From the NCBI RefSeq assembly GCF_000328565.1, contig NC_019966.1, positions 4,402,001 through 4,466,000 of the forward strand: 64,000 nt of DNA. Reading direction: 5' to 3'. Below the pieces are notes generated by a model, which was not told the DNA's origin, made no database searches, and worked only from the letters and a program-made list of their open reading frames with translations. Each line of letters begins with the position of its first letter. The stretch's first letter is position 1. Source of the DNA: Mycobacterium sp. JS623 (GTDB lineage: Bacteria > Actinomycetota > Actinomycetes > Mycobacteriales > Mycobacteriaceae). This document shows positions 1-8,166 of the stretch, piece after piece. Made by a program: the position numbers and the translations under genes.

Positions 1-1192
1 CGGGCGCATCACCTGGTCCCGCGCCTCCGGGTGCCAGCTTCGGGTCGGTGTAGAGGATCTTCCCCGGGCTGGGCACCGGCCGCAGGTACGCGTTGATCGG
101 CAACGGCAAGTTGTTGAAGTTGAGTAGCCGCAGCGCAGGGCCCAGGTATTGCTCACACAGTTTTGCGGTCTCCGGGGCGGTGGTGTTCTCGATACCACCG
201 ATCAGTCCGCAGACAAAATAAACCGGATTCGAGAAGTTGACCAACGAGAACGCTCCGGTCACGCCGCCGGACGCCGGGTAGTAGATGTTTTCGTAGTTCG
301 CGATAGCGGTTGGCGAGACGTGAAGGACGTTCTCAAGAGCCATGTGTTGATCAACGAGAGTCTGCGTCACGGCGCCCAGGCTTCTGATCTGCTCGGCTGT
401 CTGATTGCGGCTGCCTGCCACGAACCGTTGCACGTCGACGATCGCCTTGGACAGGTCAGTGAGGGCCATGTCAAGGTCCGACCTGCTGTCGTTGACGACA
501 CTGCTCAGGCTGGCCAGCCGATTCTGAAACAGCACAATTTGCTCGTGGCTGTCACGCAGGGCCGTTACGAACGTCTGAAGGTTCTTGATGATGTCGACGA
601 TACTGCCGCTACCCTCGGCGAAAATCCTTGCCGCGCCCGATAATTGGGCGATCGTCTGGCGAAGCTTCGCGCCGTTGCCGTCCAGGGCATTCGCGGCGCT
701 GTTGATGAACCGGGATACCGAGGTACCCGACACTCCACTCTTCGGGCCTAATTCCGTTGCCAGGCGGTTCAACTGGGTCTTGACCTCGTCCCACTCGACC
801 GGGACCGCGGTCCGGTCACTGGGAATCACCGCGCCGTCTCGCATCTTCGGCCCGGCGCCATTCCGGTAGGCAGGGGTGAGCTGGACGTATCGTGCCGCAA
901 CGAGGTTCTGGGCGACGACGACGGCCTTGGCGTCAGCCGGGATCGGCACGTCGCGGTCGAGCTTGAGGGTCATCTTCGTTTGCGTGCCCTCGGGGACGAT
1001 CGAATCGATCTTGCCGACCTTCACACCCGAAATGCGGACTTCGTCGCCCGGATAGATAGACGTCGCGGTCGGGAAATACGCGGTGATCGTCGTCGGCGCG
1101 AAGAAAATGTGACGCACCAGGAACACCGCGCCCGCGATCAACGCGAAGGCCAACGCGATCGTGGCAACAGTAACAAGTCCTCGTCTGTTCAT
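1..1192 (-). CDS. MceD-like MCE family protein, 3' end cut by window edge
   Basis: Fourth mce gene of a yrbE-mce lipid-import operon. The protein is membrane anchored and would form part of the periplasmic channel that delivers hydrophobic molecules to the YrbE permease. The start is the ATG whose complement is at 1190-1192; its ATGA overlaps the mceC stop (1189-1191). About 397 residues are visible and the C terminus lies beyond base 1. An N-terminal hydrophobic segment (about residues 5-24) is followed by an MCE/MlaD domain (about 38-115, with VRISGVKVGKID) and a long helical tail rich in heptad-like repeats. The subfamily letter is inferred from gene order alone; mceE and mceF would be expected further left. 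Which mce operon (1 to 7 type) it belongs to cannot be decided here. Confidence 0.88.
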   Translation of the reverse strand, partial: MNRRGLVTVATIALAFALIAGAVFLVRHIFFAPTTITAYFPTATSIYPGDEVRISGVKVGKIDSIVPEGTQTKMTLKLDRDVPIPADAKAVVVAQNLVAARYVQLTPAYRNGAGPKMRDGAVIPSDRTAVPVEWDEVKTQLNRLATELGPKSGVSGTSVSRFINSAANALDGNGAKLRQTIAQLSGAARIFAEGSGSIVDIIKNLQTFVTALRDSHEQIVLFQNRLASLSSVVNDSRSDLDMALTDLSKAIVDVQRFVAGSRNQTAEQIRSLGAVTQTLVDQHMALENVLHVSPTAIANYENIYYPASGGVTGAFSLVNFSNPVYFVCGLIGGIENTTAPETAKLCEQYLGPALRLLNFNNLPLPINAYLRPVPSPGKILYTDPKLAPGGAGPGDAP

Positions 1193-2283
1193 CGCGGCGG
1201 AAGGTCTCCTGGTTGCGGAATGCCGTTGACCGGGAACGGCAACTCGGCCCGAGGTCCTGCGTTGTCCGGCGGCTGACCGGCGTCAACCCCTCGCCTGAAC
1301 CCGAAGGCGTAGTCCAGGAACGGCTGCAGAATCTGGGCAGGCTGGATGTTGGGCACGAGCGCGTTGTAGTAAGCGCCGTTGCCCACGATCTCGCTCTGGG
1401 TCAGTTCGTATTTGGCCAGACCAGGCAGTGCCTTGGCGATGTTGTCGCGGTTGCGTTCCAGCATTTCGTTGACGCGATTCATTCTCTCCAGTGCGGGGGC
1501 CAACTGCTTCTCGTTGTCTTGTACCAGACCGCGCAATTGATTCGACACCGCGAATGTGTTGGTGAGCAGGCTCGCGATCGCCTGCCGGCGCTCGTTGAGC
1601 ACGGCGACCAGATCGTTGGCGTTGAGGATCAACGAGTTCACCTGCTGGCTGCGTTCGGACAAGATTCCCGTCACGTCGCCGGCCGTCTTGATCAGTTCCG
1701 ACAGGCTCTGATTGCGGTTGTTCAGCGATTGCGACACCCGGGTCAGGCCGTCGAACGTCGGGCCCAGTTCAGGCGCGATCTTGTCAAGCGTGGTCGATAG
1801 CGTGTCCAACGACTGATTGAGCGTGTCGGTGTCGGTGGCGGCGGTAGTGGAGGTCAGGTCGCTGACGGCATCGGTCAGCGAGTACGGCGACGACGTACGC
1901 GTCGTGGGAATCACATTTTTCGGATCGAGCAATCCGTCGCCTGCCGACTCCAGCGCCAGCACGCGCGCGCCGAGCAAGGTGCCGGTACGGATGTGGGCTG
2001 TGGTTTCCGACCCGAGGGCGTACTTGCCTTGGATGGTGAAGCCGACGAGCGCATCCCCGTTCTGCAACGAAACACTCGACACCGAACCGACTTTGATGCC
2101 TGAAACGGTGACGTCGTTACCAGCGGCGAGGCCGCCGGCCTCAGAGAACAGGGCCTGATACCTGATCGCCGTTGCCCATTGGAGCAGACGTTCGGGCTGC
2201 AACCCAACGGCGATCACGAGGATGATCAGGACGACGCCAATGAAGCCGGCCCTGATGAGCTGTGAACCGCGATATCTCTGCAT
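1189..2283 (-). CDS. MceC-like MCE family protein
   Basis: 364-residue MCE protein, third of the set. The chosen start (MQRYRGSQ, complement at 2281-2283) makes a TGATG junction with the mceB stop; an in-frame start 42 bases upstream would overlap mceB heavily and is less likely. One transmembrane helix near residues 10-30 (GVVLIILVIAVGL) anchors the protein. The MCE domain follows (about 38-112, with NDVTVSGIKVGSVSSV). The rest is alpha-helical up to a proline-rich C terminus (PVNGIPQPGDLPPR). The stop overlaps mceD by four bases, so translational coupling is likely. The role is inferred from the family: a subunit of the hexameric lipid-transfer tube. Confidence 0.88.
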   Translation of the reverse strand: MQRYRGSQLIRAGFIGVVLIILVIAVGLQPERLLQWATAIRYQALFSEAGGLAAGNDVTVSGIKVGSVSSVSLQNGDALVGFTIQGKYALGSETTAHIRTGTLLGARVLALESAGDGLLDPKNVIPTTRTSSPYSLTDAVSDLTSTTAATDTDTLNQSLDTLSTTLDKIAPELGPTFDGLTRVSQSLNNRNQSLSELIKTAGDVTGILSERSQQVNSLILNANDLVAVLNERRQAIASLLTNTFAVSNQLRGLVQDNEKQLAPALERMNRVNEMLERNRDNIAKALPGLAKYELTQSEIVGNGAYYNALVPNIQPAQILQPFLDYAFGFRRGVDAGQPPDNAGPRAELPFPVNGIPQPGDLPPR

Positions 2284-3314
2284 CAGCTCGTCTCCGCGCA
2301 CCTTCCCGTTTCTTGTTTGATCCACGGGAATTGAACAGTTCGGCCCTGAAGATCGCTGGCACGGAACGCGATTCCGCAGATGTAGTACGGGAAGAAAGCG
2401 CCGTAAGAACCCACGCGCGCGAGCTTGCGATAGATACTGGGCAGGCGCCCGATGCTGTCGTTGAGACGGTCCTTGTCGTTGTCGAGGTTGGTGGCAAGGC
2501 TGTTCAACTTGTCGACGGTGCCCGCCAATGGCGGCCGCGCCTGACTGAGTAGATCCGCGACGTTCGCCGTCCCGGCGTCCAGCTGCTCGATCGCCGTGCC
2601 GATCGGATCACGGTCAGCCGACAGGCCATGGATCAACTGCTCGAGGCGGTCGATCGCGCCCGAGAAGTCATCGCCATCCTTCGACAACGTGGCCAGCGTG
2701 GTCTTCAGGTCCTCGATCAACTGCTCGATCACCTGGTTGTTGTCCGCCAACGAGTTCGTGAACGACGAGGTCTTCGAGAACAGCGAGTCCAAAGTCCCAC
2801 CCTGACCCTGAAGCACCTGGATGAGCGACGCCGACAACGCGTTGACATCCTGCGGATTGAGGCCCTGGATAACAGGTTTCAGGCCGCCGAGCAGCAGGTC
2901 AAGGTCCAGGGCGGGCGAGGTGCGGTCTTTCGGTATCTCCGAGCCCGGAGAAAGCAGCATCGTCGAGCCCGGCGTGTCGACGAGTTCGAGGTAGCGATCG
3001 CCAACCAGGTTCAGATAGCGGATCGCGACCTTGGTTCCCGTCGTCAACCGGATGCCCCGGTCGGCATCGAATTTCACCAGCACCGTGCGGTCCGGCCGCA
3101 GCGACACCCCTTGCACAGTGCCGACCCGTAAGCCAGCTACCCGCACCGTATCGCCCGTCTTCAGGCGGGACGCATCGGCGAAGATGGCCGAATATCCGTT
3201 TGTCGGGCCGGTTCTCACCTGTCCGAAGATGACGAACAGGAACACGGTCAGCATCGCCATCACGACACCGAAGATCGTGAACTTGATGAGAGTTCCTGTG
3301 GCGCGCGTTTTCAT
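2283..3314 (-). CDS. MceB-like MCE family protein
   Basis: 343-residue MCE protein. The start overlaps the mceA stop (ATGA at 3311-3314), which fixes it. There is a short basic N terminus (MKTRATGTLIKF), one transmembrane segment at about residues 9-30, an MCE domain at about 40-115 (DTVRVAGLRVGTVQGVS) and a long helical tail with repeated LxxLxxD-type heptads, as expected for a coiled tunnel segment. The C terminus holds the PYYICGIAFRASDLQ region typical of MceB proteins. It sits in the middle of an uninterrupted operon with no promoter-sized gap. Mce family proteins act together with two YrbE permeases and a separately encoded ATPase, which is not in this window. Confidence 0.88.
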   Translation of the reverse strand: MKTRATGTLIKFTIFGVVMAMLTVFLFVIFGQVRTGPTNGYSAIFADASRLKTGDTVRVAGLRVGTVQGVSLRPDRTVLVKFDADRGIRLTTGTKVAIRYLNLVGDRYLELVDTPGSTMLLSPGSEIPKDRTSPALDLDLLLGGLKPVIQGLNPQDVNALSASLIQVLQGQGGTLDSLFSKTSSFTNSLADNNQVIEQLIEDLKTTLATLSKDGDDFSGAIDRLEQLIHGLSADRDPIGTAIEQLDAGTANVADLLSQARPPLAGTVDKLNSLATNLDNDKDRLNDSIGRLPSIYRKLARVGSYGAFFPYYICGIAFRASDLQGRTVQFPWIKQETGRCAETS

Positions 3315-4591
3315 CCCGGTTGCCCGATCTGTCCCACGTTGCGGGGCGGCCCGTCAATCGGCCCGAACAGCCACTGCTTGAGTCCGTCAGAGTTCAGCAG
3401 AATGCCCTGATTGCCGTATTTCACCGGGTTGGTGCCACTATCGGTGATCAGCAGCGGCGGGCGGAACTCAGGAGGTAGCTCGGGCAGCCCGAGCTCCTTG
3501 CAATACGGACCGCCCTTGGCGGCCACCTTCGGCAGGTCCTGTGGGTAGCGATAGCGTTCGACGCCGAGAGTGAGCCCCGCGGAAACCAACACGTTCGAAA
3601 ACTGTGGTATCGACTTCGCAAACGGGATAAGCCCGCCGAGCCCGCACCACAGCGCCTCGTGATATCGCTGCAGAAGATCAGTGGTGGGCACGAACAGGTG
3701 CAACACATCAGTCAATGCTTGGCGGTTGCTGCCGATCACGTCGTTGCCGGCATCGGCAAGCCCGATCGAGCTCAGCAGGAAGGCGTCGAGATTCTGCTGC
3801 TCGTCGACGATGCTGCGGCTGATCGTGGTCGAACTGTCGATCGTCGAGATCAGGTCGGGTGCCGCGTCGGCGTATGCGTTGAACACCGGTGCTGCCATCT
3901 CGATGTCGTGGCTCAACGTCGGCAGGGTCGGCTCGATCTTAGCCAGGAACGCGTTGAAGTCTGACAGCGACTGGCCGATCTTCTCCCCGCGTCCGTTGAA
4001 CGCCTTAGCGATCGCGCCCAGCGTCTGATTGAGCTTGGTCGGATCGATCTTGTCCAGAACCTGCACCAGTTGCTGGAACACCGTGTTGATCTCGACCATC
4101 ACGTGCTGGCTCTCGATCACCTGCCCAGGACGGAGTTTCTGTGCCGACGGGTCGGGCGGCGGAACCAAATTGACGAATTTGGCACCGAACACCGTCGACG
4201 ATTCGATGTCGACATTCACGTTCGACGGGATGAGATGCAGCTGATTGGGATCCATCGCCAAGTGGATGGCAGCCGTGCCGTCGGGTTTCGACTCGATCGA
4301 CTCCACATGGCCGACCTGCACGCCGCGCATCTTGACCTTGGCGTCGTTGTTCATCACGAGTCCGGCGCGATCCGAAATCACGGTCACCGGTTCGGTTTTG
4401 GTCCAGCTGCCGCTGAACAAGGTGACGGCGAGCACGACTATCGCGGCGATCGCGACGACGGTGCCCAAACCTGCGAGTGGACGGACATACCAGCTCGTAC
4501 CAAAGTGACGACCGGACCCCCGACGCACCGGCGTTGCGGCACTGGTGGTTTCGGACCGGCGTGCCGGTCCAGGCCCGAGGTTTCTCGTCAC
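3311..4591 (-). CDS. MceA-like MCE family protein
   Basis: 426-residue first MCE subunit, 9 bases after yrbEB. An unusually long polar N terminus (about 36 residues, rich in Arg/Ser/Thr) precedes one transmembrane helix (about 38-59, GLGTVVAIAAIVVLAVTLF). The MCE domain (about 66-142) contains DAKVKMRGVQVGHVESIE and the VFGAKFVNLVPP strand. The helical region that follows resembles MceA proteins, with EALWCGLGGLIPFAK near its end. Family knowledge places it in the cell envelope as the part of the import complex that meets substrate. The sequence does not say which lipid: mce4-type operons import sterols, but I could not assign this operon to that class. Confidence 0.88.
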   Translation of the reverse strand: MTRNLGPGPARRSETTSAATPVRRGSGRHFGTSWYVRPLAGLGTVVAIAAIVVLAVTLFSGSWTKTEPVTVISDRAGLVMNNDAKVKMRGVQVGHVESIESKPDGTAAIHLAMDPNQLHLIPSNVNVDIESSTVFGAKFVNLVPPPDPSAQKLRPGQVIESQHVMVEINTVFQQLVQVLDKIDPTKLNQTLGAIAKAFNGRGEKIGQSLSDFNAFLAKIEPTLPTLSHDIEMAAPVFNAYADAAPDLISTIDSSTTISRSIVDEQQNLDAFLLSSIGLADAGNDVIGSNRQALTDVLHLFVPTTDLLQRYHEALWCGLGGLIPFAKSIPQFSNVLVSAGLTLGVERYRYPQDLPKVAAKGGPYCKELGLPELPPEFRPPLLITDSGTNPVKYGNQGILLNSDGLKQWLFGPIDGPPRNVGQIGQPG

Positions 4592-4600
4592 CTTCTCCCC

Positions 4601-5458
4601 CTATCCCGACAAGTTGAAGTTGCCGTTGGCACCGTAGATGGACAGGGACACCAGCAGGGTCACCGACACGACTACCACCAGTGAGGTGCGCACCGCGTTG
4701 CCGACCGCGACGCCCACACCAGAAGGGCCACCCGAGGCGAAGTAGCCAAAATAGGTGTGTATCAACAGGATCGTGATCGCCATCAACACCGCCTGGAAAA
4801 ACGACCACAATAAATCGATCGGGTTGAGGAAGGTGTTGAAGTAGTGGTCGTACAGGCCACCGGACTGGCCGAACAACACCACGGTGGTGAACTGCGAGGC
4901 GACGAAGGAAAGGATCACCGCGATCGAGTACAGCGGGGTGATCGCGATCATGCCCGCGACGATCCGCGTCGAGACCAGGTACTCGACCGGCCGGATCGCC
5001 ATCGACTCCAGCGCGTCGATCTCCTCATTGATCCGCATCGCGCCCAACTGCGCGGTCACACCGGCACCGAAGGTGGCCGCCAGCCCGATGCCGGCGACCA
5101 CCGGGGCAGAGATGCGCACGTTGATGAACGCCGCCAAAAAACCCGTCAGCGCTTCGATGCCGATATTCCCCAGTGAGCTGTAGCCCTGCACCGCAAGGGT
5201 GCCGCCCGCGGCCAACGTGAGGAACCCGACGATCACCACGGTGCCGCCGATCATCGCCAATGTGCCCGCACCCATGGAAATCTCGGCGATCAGCCGGATG
5301 ATCTCGCGGCGGAAATGCACCGCCGCGTGCGGCACCCCGCCGAGTGCACGGGCGTAGAACAGCATGTGGTCGCCAATGCGACCCAATACGTCGGTCGGCT
5401 TCTGAAGCCCCGCAGTGAACCGGGGATACGCCTGGCGCAGAACTGTCATTGTGCCCAT
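4601..5458 (-). CDS. YrbE-family (MlaE-like) ABC permease, second subunit
   Basis: 285-residue inner-membrane permease of the MlaE/YrbE family, partner of the preceding yrbEA-type gene (12-base gap). It has five to six hydrophobic segments and the family hallmark loop EEIDALESMAIRPVEYLVSTR at about residues 145-165, thought to contact the ATPase. Other signature parts are GTLAVQGYSSLGNIGIEALTG and the C-terminal GVGVAVGNAVRTSLVVVVSVTLLV. The length is normal for YrbEB. The start MGTMTVLRQ is followed by a second in-frame ATG three codons later, which could equally be used. The cognate ATPase (Mkl/MceG) is normally encoded elsewhere in mycobacterial genomes and is absent here. Confidence 0.92.
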   Translation of the reverse strand: MGTMTVLRQAYPRFTAGLQKPTDVLGRIGDHMLFYARALGGVPHAAVHFRREIIRLIAEISMGAGTLAMIGGTVVIVGFLTLAAGGTLAVQGYSSLGNIGIEALTGFLAAFINVRISAPVVAGIGLAATFGAGVTAQLGAMRINEEIDALESMAIRPVEYLVSTRIVAGMIAITPLYSIAVILSFVASQFTTVVLFGQSGGLYDHYFNTFLNPIDLLWSFFQAVLMAITILLIHTYFGYFASGGPSGVGVAVGNAVRTSLVVVVSVTLLVSLSIYGANGNFNLSG

Positions 5459-5470
5459 GAGTCGCCCCGG

Positions 5471-6283
5471 CTACTTCGTCGTCATCCGGATGCCGATGGC
5501 CGTAACCACCACATTGATCACGAACAGCGCCATGAACGCATACACCACCGTCTCGTTGACGGCATTTCCGACGGCCTTGGCACCGCCGCCAGAGATAGTC
5601 AGACCGCGATAGCAGGCCACCAACCCGGCGATCAATCCGAACAGGGCCGCCTTCACACACGAGATGATGACTTCGGGAACTCCCGTCAACAGCGTTATGC
5701 CCGCCGCGAACGCCCCAGGGTTTACGTCCTGGATAAACACCGAAAACGCGTAGCCACCCATTATTCCGATGATCACCACCAGACTGTTGAGCAGCAGCGC
5801 CACCAAACCCGAGGCCAACATGCGCGGTGTCACCAGTCGCTGCACCGGATCAATCCCAAGCACTTCCATCGCGTCGATCTCTTCGCGGATCGTGCGTGAC
5901 CCCAGGTCCGCACAGATCGCCGTCGAACCGGCCCCCGCAACGATGAGCACGGTGACCAGCGGTCCGATCTGGGTCACCGCACCAAACGCCGCACCCGCGC
6001 CCGACAAGTCGGCGGCCCCCAGTTCACGCAGCAGGATATTGAGCGTGAAGCTCACCAACACGGTGAAGGGGATCGCCACCAATAGCGTCGGCGCCAATGC
6101 CACCCGTGCGATGAACCACGACTGCTCCAAAAACTCACGCCACTGAAACGGCCGCCGGAATATGCAGCGCACCGCATCGGCCGACATCGCGAACAGCCCG
6201 CCAACCGCCTGCATCGGCCCCGAGAGGTTCTTGATCTGCGGCAGTCCAGCAGACCACCGTTCGGGCCCGCTACCCCGCGCCAT
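5471..6283 (-). CDS. YrbE-family (MlaE-like) ABC permease, first subunit
   Basis: 270-residue permease at the head of the yrbE-mce block. I chose the ATG with complement at 6281-6283 (MARGSGPERWSAG); the frame stays open further upstream but those codons are low-complexity Arg/Trp-rich translation of the neighbouring gene. The family loop REEIDAMEVLGIDPVQRLVTPR is intact, as is GGGAKAVGNAVNETVVYAFMALFVINVVVT near the C terminus. Its first 14 bases overlap the end of the thiolase remnant, so it is probably translated from a transcript that begins far upstream at the aldehyde dehydrogenase. Together with YrbEB it would form the transmembrane gate for lipid import. Confidence 0.92.
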   Translation of the reverse strand: MARGSGPERWSAGLPQIKNLSGPMQAVGGLFAMSADAVRCIFRRPFQWREFLEQSWFIARVALAPTLLVAIPFTVLVSFTLNILLRELGAADLSGAGAAFGAVTQIGPLVTVLIVAGAGSTAICADLGSRTIREEIDAMEVLGIDPVQRLVTPRMLASGLVALLLNSLVVIIGIMGGYAFSVFIQDVNPGAFAAGITLLTGVPEVIISCVKAALFGLIAGLVACYRGLTISGGGAKAVGNAVNETVVYAFMALFVINVVVTAIGIRMTTK

Positions 6284-6944
6284 TGGCCGATCCTTCCAGG
6301 ATGGTGACAGCCGACACCGCGGTCGGTCCGCCGATATTGTGCGCCAACGCAACTCGTGCGCCATCCACCTGGTTGGCCGCCTCTCCTCGGAGTTGCGCGA
6401 ATAACTCCACGCATTGTGCGACACCCGTCGCCCCTGGGGGATGACCCTTGGCCTTCAGCCCCCCGCTGGGTTTGACCGGCAGCGCTACGCCGACACTTGT
6501 CACCTCAGCCTCGACAAGCCTGTGGCCCCCGAACCGCTCAGCAAAGCCGAGATCTTCATAGCTGATCAGCTCGATTCCCGTGAAGAAATCGTGAACTTCG
6601 GCGACGTCGACGTCAGAAGGTGTCATACCTGCCATTGCGCTTGCCTGCTTGGCGGCACGCGTGGTGGCAGGACAGGTCGTCATATCCGGCTTGTGCTGGT
6701 GCATCACCGAGTCGAGCCCGAGACCGACACCGCGAATCCACACCGGGCGGTCGGTGAAGCGATCGACCACCTCCTCGGCGGCCAGCACCAGCGCGGCCGC
6801 GCCGTCGCTCTGCGGGGCGCAGCACGCCATGTCGCGGGCCATCGCCTCCCACTTCCACAGCATGTCCTTGGACGTGGTGTCGCGTAGCTTGTCCGCACCC
6901 ATCACCAGGGCGACGTCGAAAGCTCCCGACGCGACATAGGGCAT
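6270..6944 (-). pseudogene. Truncated SCP2-type thiolase remnant (C-terminal part with internal deletion)
   Basis: 224 codons from ATG (complement 6942-6944). The protein starts at PYVASGAFDVALVMGADKLRD, a segment that lies well inside normal ~390-residue SCP2/lipid-transfer thiolases, so the N-terminal half with the nucleophilic Cys is missing. A second loss is visible where the text jumps from MLWKWEAMARDMA to CCAPQSDGAAALVLAAE, skipping the loop domain. The C-terminal motifs remain (VAEVHDFFTGIEL, GGLKAKGHPPGATGVAQ, HNIGGPT). The reading frame is intact and has a GGAGAGG ribosome site six bases ahead, so it may still be translated, perhaps mainly to couple CoA-transferase and yrbEA translation. 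It could not catalyse normal thiolysis. The family is clear; remnant status is inference. Confidence 0.75.
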
Positions 6945-6960
6945 TGAGACCTCTCCGAAC

Positions 6961-8166
6961 CTAGGTGACGGCGCCGGCCGTCTTGAGCTCGATGATGCGG
7001 TCCCAGTCCAAACCGAGTTCCAGCAAGATTTCGTCAGTTTGCTCCGCGAAGCCTGGCGCGGGGCCGGTTTGCGGTGCGCTGACATCGAATTGCACCGGAT
7101 TCGCGACCAATTCGAGCTCACCCGTGGAGACGATGTACTCATTCGCCCGGATCTGGGCGTCATCTGCGGCCTGCAGTGTGTCCTGCACCGGCGCCCACGG
7201 CCCGGCCAGCGTCGAGAACCGCTCACTCCACTCGGGAAGCGTCCGCTTGGCCATCGCCTCCCGCAGGATCTCGACGGCCGCCGCCGTGTTCTCGGCGATC
7301 GACTCGACCGACGCGAATCGCGGATCGTCGATCAGATCCTCGAGGTCCATGTGTCGGCACACGTCGGCCCAGAATTTCGTCGGCTGCATCATCACGAAGG
7401 AGATGTAGCGGTCGTCGGCGGTCGGATACACGCCCACCAGCGGGTTGATCGGCGAGCCGTGCACACCCGGCGGGGGCTGCACCATGAGCTGGTTCAGATG
7501 CGAGGTCAGCGCGACGGTGTGGCCCATTGACCACAGCCCGCTGCCGAGCAGGGAGACGTCGACGACCGACGGTTCGCCGACGCGTTCGCGCTTCAACAGC
7601 GCAGCTGCGATGCCGCCTGCCAGGTTGGTGCCCGAGATCGTGTCGCCGTACGCGGGTCCCGGCGGCCCGATCATGCCCTCGATGCCGGGCGGGGTGATGG
7701 TCGCCGCGGTGCCTGCACGACACCAGAAGGCGGTCATGTCGTAGCCGCCCTTGACCGACTCCTCTCCGCGCGGACCCAGAGCACTGCCCCGCGCGTAGAT
7801 GATGTTGGGGTTCACGGCGCGTATGTCGTCGACGTCGATGCCGAACTTCTGCCGATGTCCCGGCAGGAAGCTGGTCAGGAACACGTCAGCGCGGCGAGCG
7901 AGGTCAAGCAGCACTTCGAGGCCCGCTGGCACGGACATGTCCAGCCCGATGCTGCGCTTGCCGCGGTTGGCGTGCTCGATGTTCGGATTGGGGTCTCCTT
8001 CGACGCGAAGCGGGCCGGTCTGGCGCAGGCCGCGCTGCGGATCACCCGTGACGGCGTGCTCGACCTTGATGACGTCGGCGCCCCACTCCCCGAGCACTGC
8101 GCCCGCCGACGGGACGAACCCGTACATCGCGACCTCGAGGACGCGAATTCCTTCGAGCGGGCGCAT
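6961..8166 (-). CDS. CaiB/BaiF family acyl-CoA transferase (class III)
   Basis: 401-residue class III CoA-transferase or racemase of the CaiB/Frc family. The N terminus PLEGIRVLEVA, the CoA-binding DVIKVEHAVTGD and the NRGKRSIGLDM segment are typical. The catalytic Asp is expected at D143 in KGGYDMTAFW. These enzymes move CoA between carboxylic acids, or epimerise 2-methylacyl-CoA in the AMACR branch, through an Asp-CoA intermediate; which of the two applies cannot be told. The start codon overlaps the aldehyde dehydrogenase stop by one base (TAATG) and the stop is 16 bases before the thiolase remnant, so it is an internal operon gene. Activating an acid made by the preceding aldehyde dehydrogenase would be a natural role (inference). 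Confidence 0.88.
   Translation of the reverse strand: MRPLEGIRVLEVAMYGFVPSAGAVLGEWGADVIKVEHAVTGDPQRGLRQTGPLRVEGDPNPNIEHANRGKRSIGLDMSVPAGLEVLLDLARRADVFLTSFLPGHRQKFGIDVDDIRAVNPNIIYARGSALGPRGEESVKGGYDMTAFWCRAGTAATITPPGIEGMIGPPGPAYGDTISGTNLAGGIAAALLKRERVGEPSVVDVSLLGSGLWSMGHTVALTSHLNQLMVQPPPGVHGSPINPLVGVYPTADDRYISFVMMQPTKFWADVCRHMDLEDLIDDPRFASVESIAENTAAAVEILREAMAKRTLPEWSERFSTLAGPWAPVQDTLQAADDAQIRANEYIVSTGELELVANPVQFDVSAPQTGPAPGFAEQTDEILLELGLDWDRIIELKTAGAVT

Noticed and set aside
1213..1800. Plus-strand frames opposite the mce genes (and similar long frames opposite other genes)
   Set aside because: High-GC shadow frames rich in Arg, Pro and Ala, with no domain or conserved motif.
6270..6944. Reading 6270-6944 as a normal, catalytically active thiolase
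   Set aside because: The nucleophilic Cys region and the loop domain are absent, and the protein is about 60% of family length.
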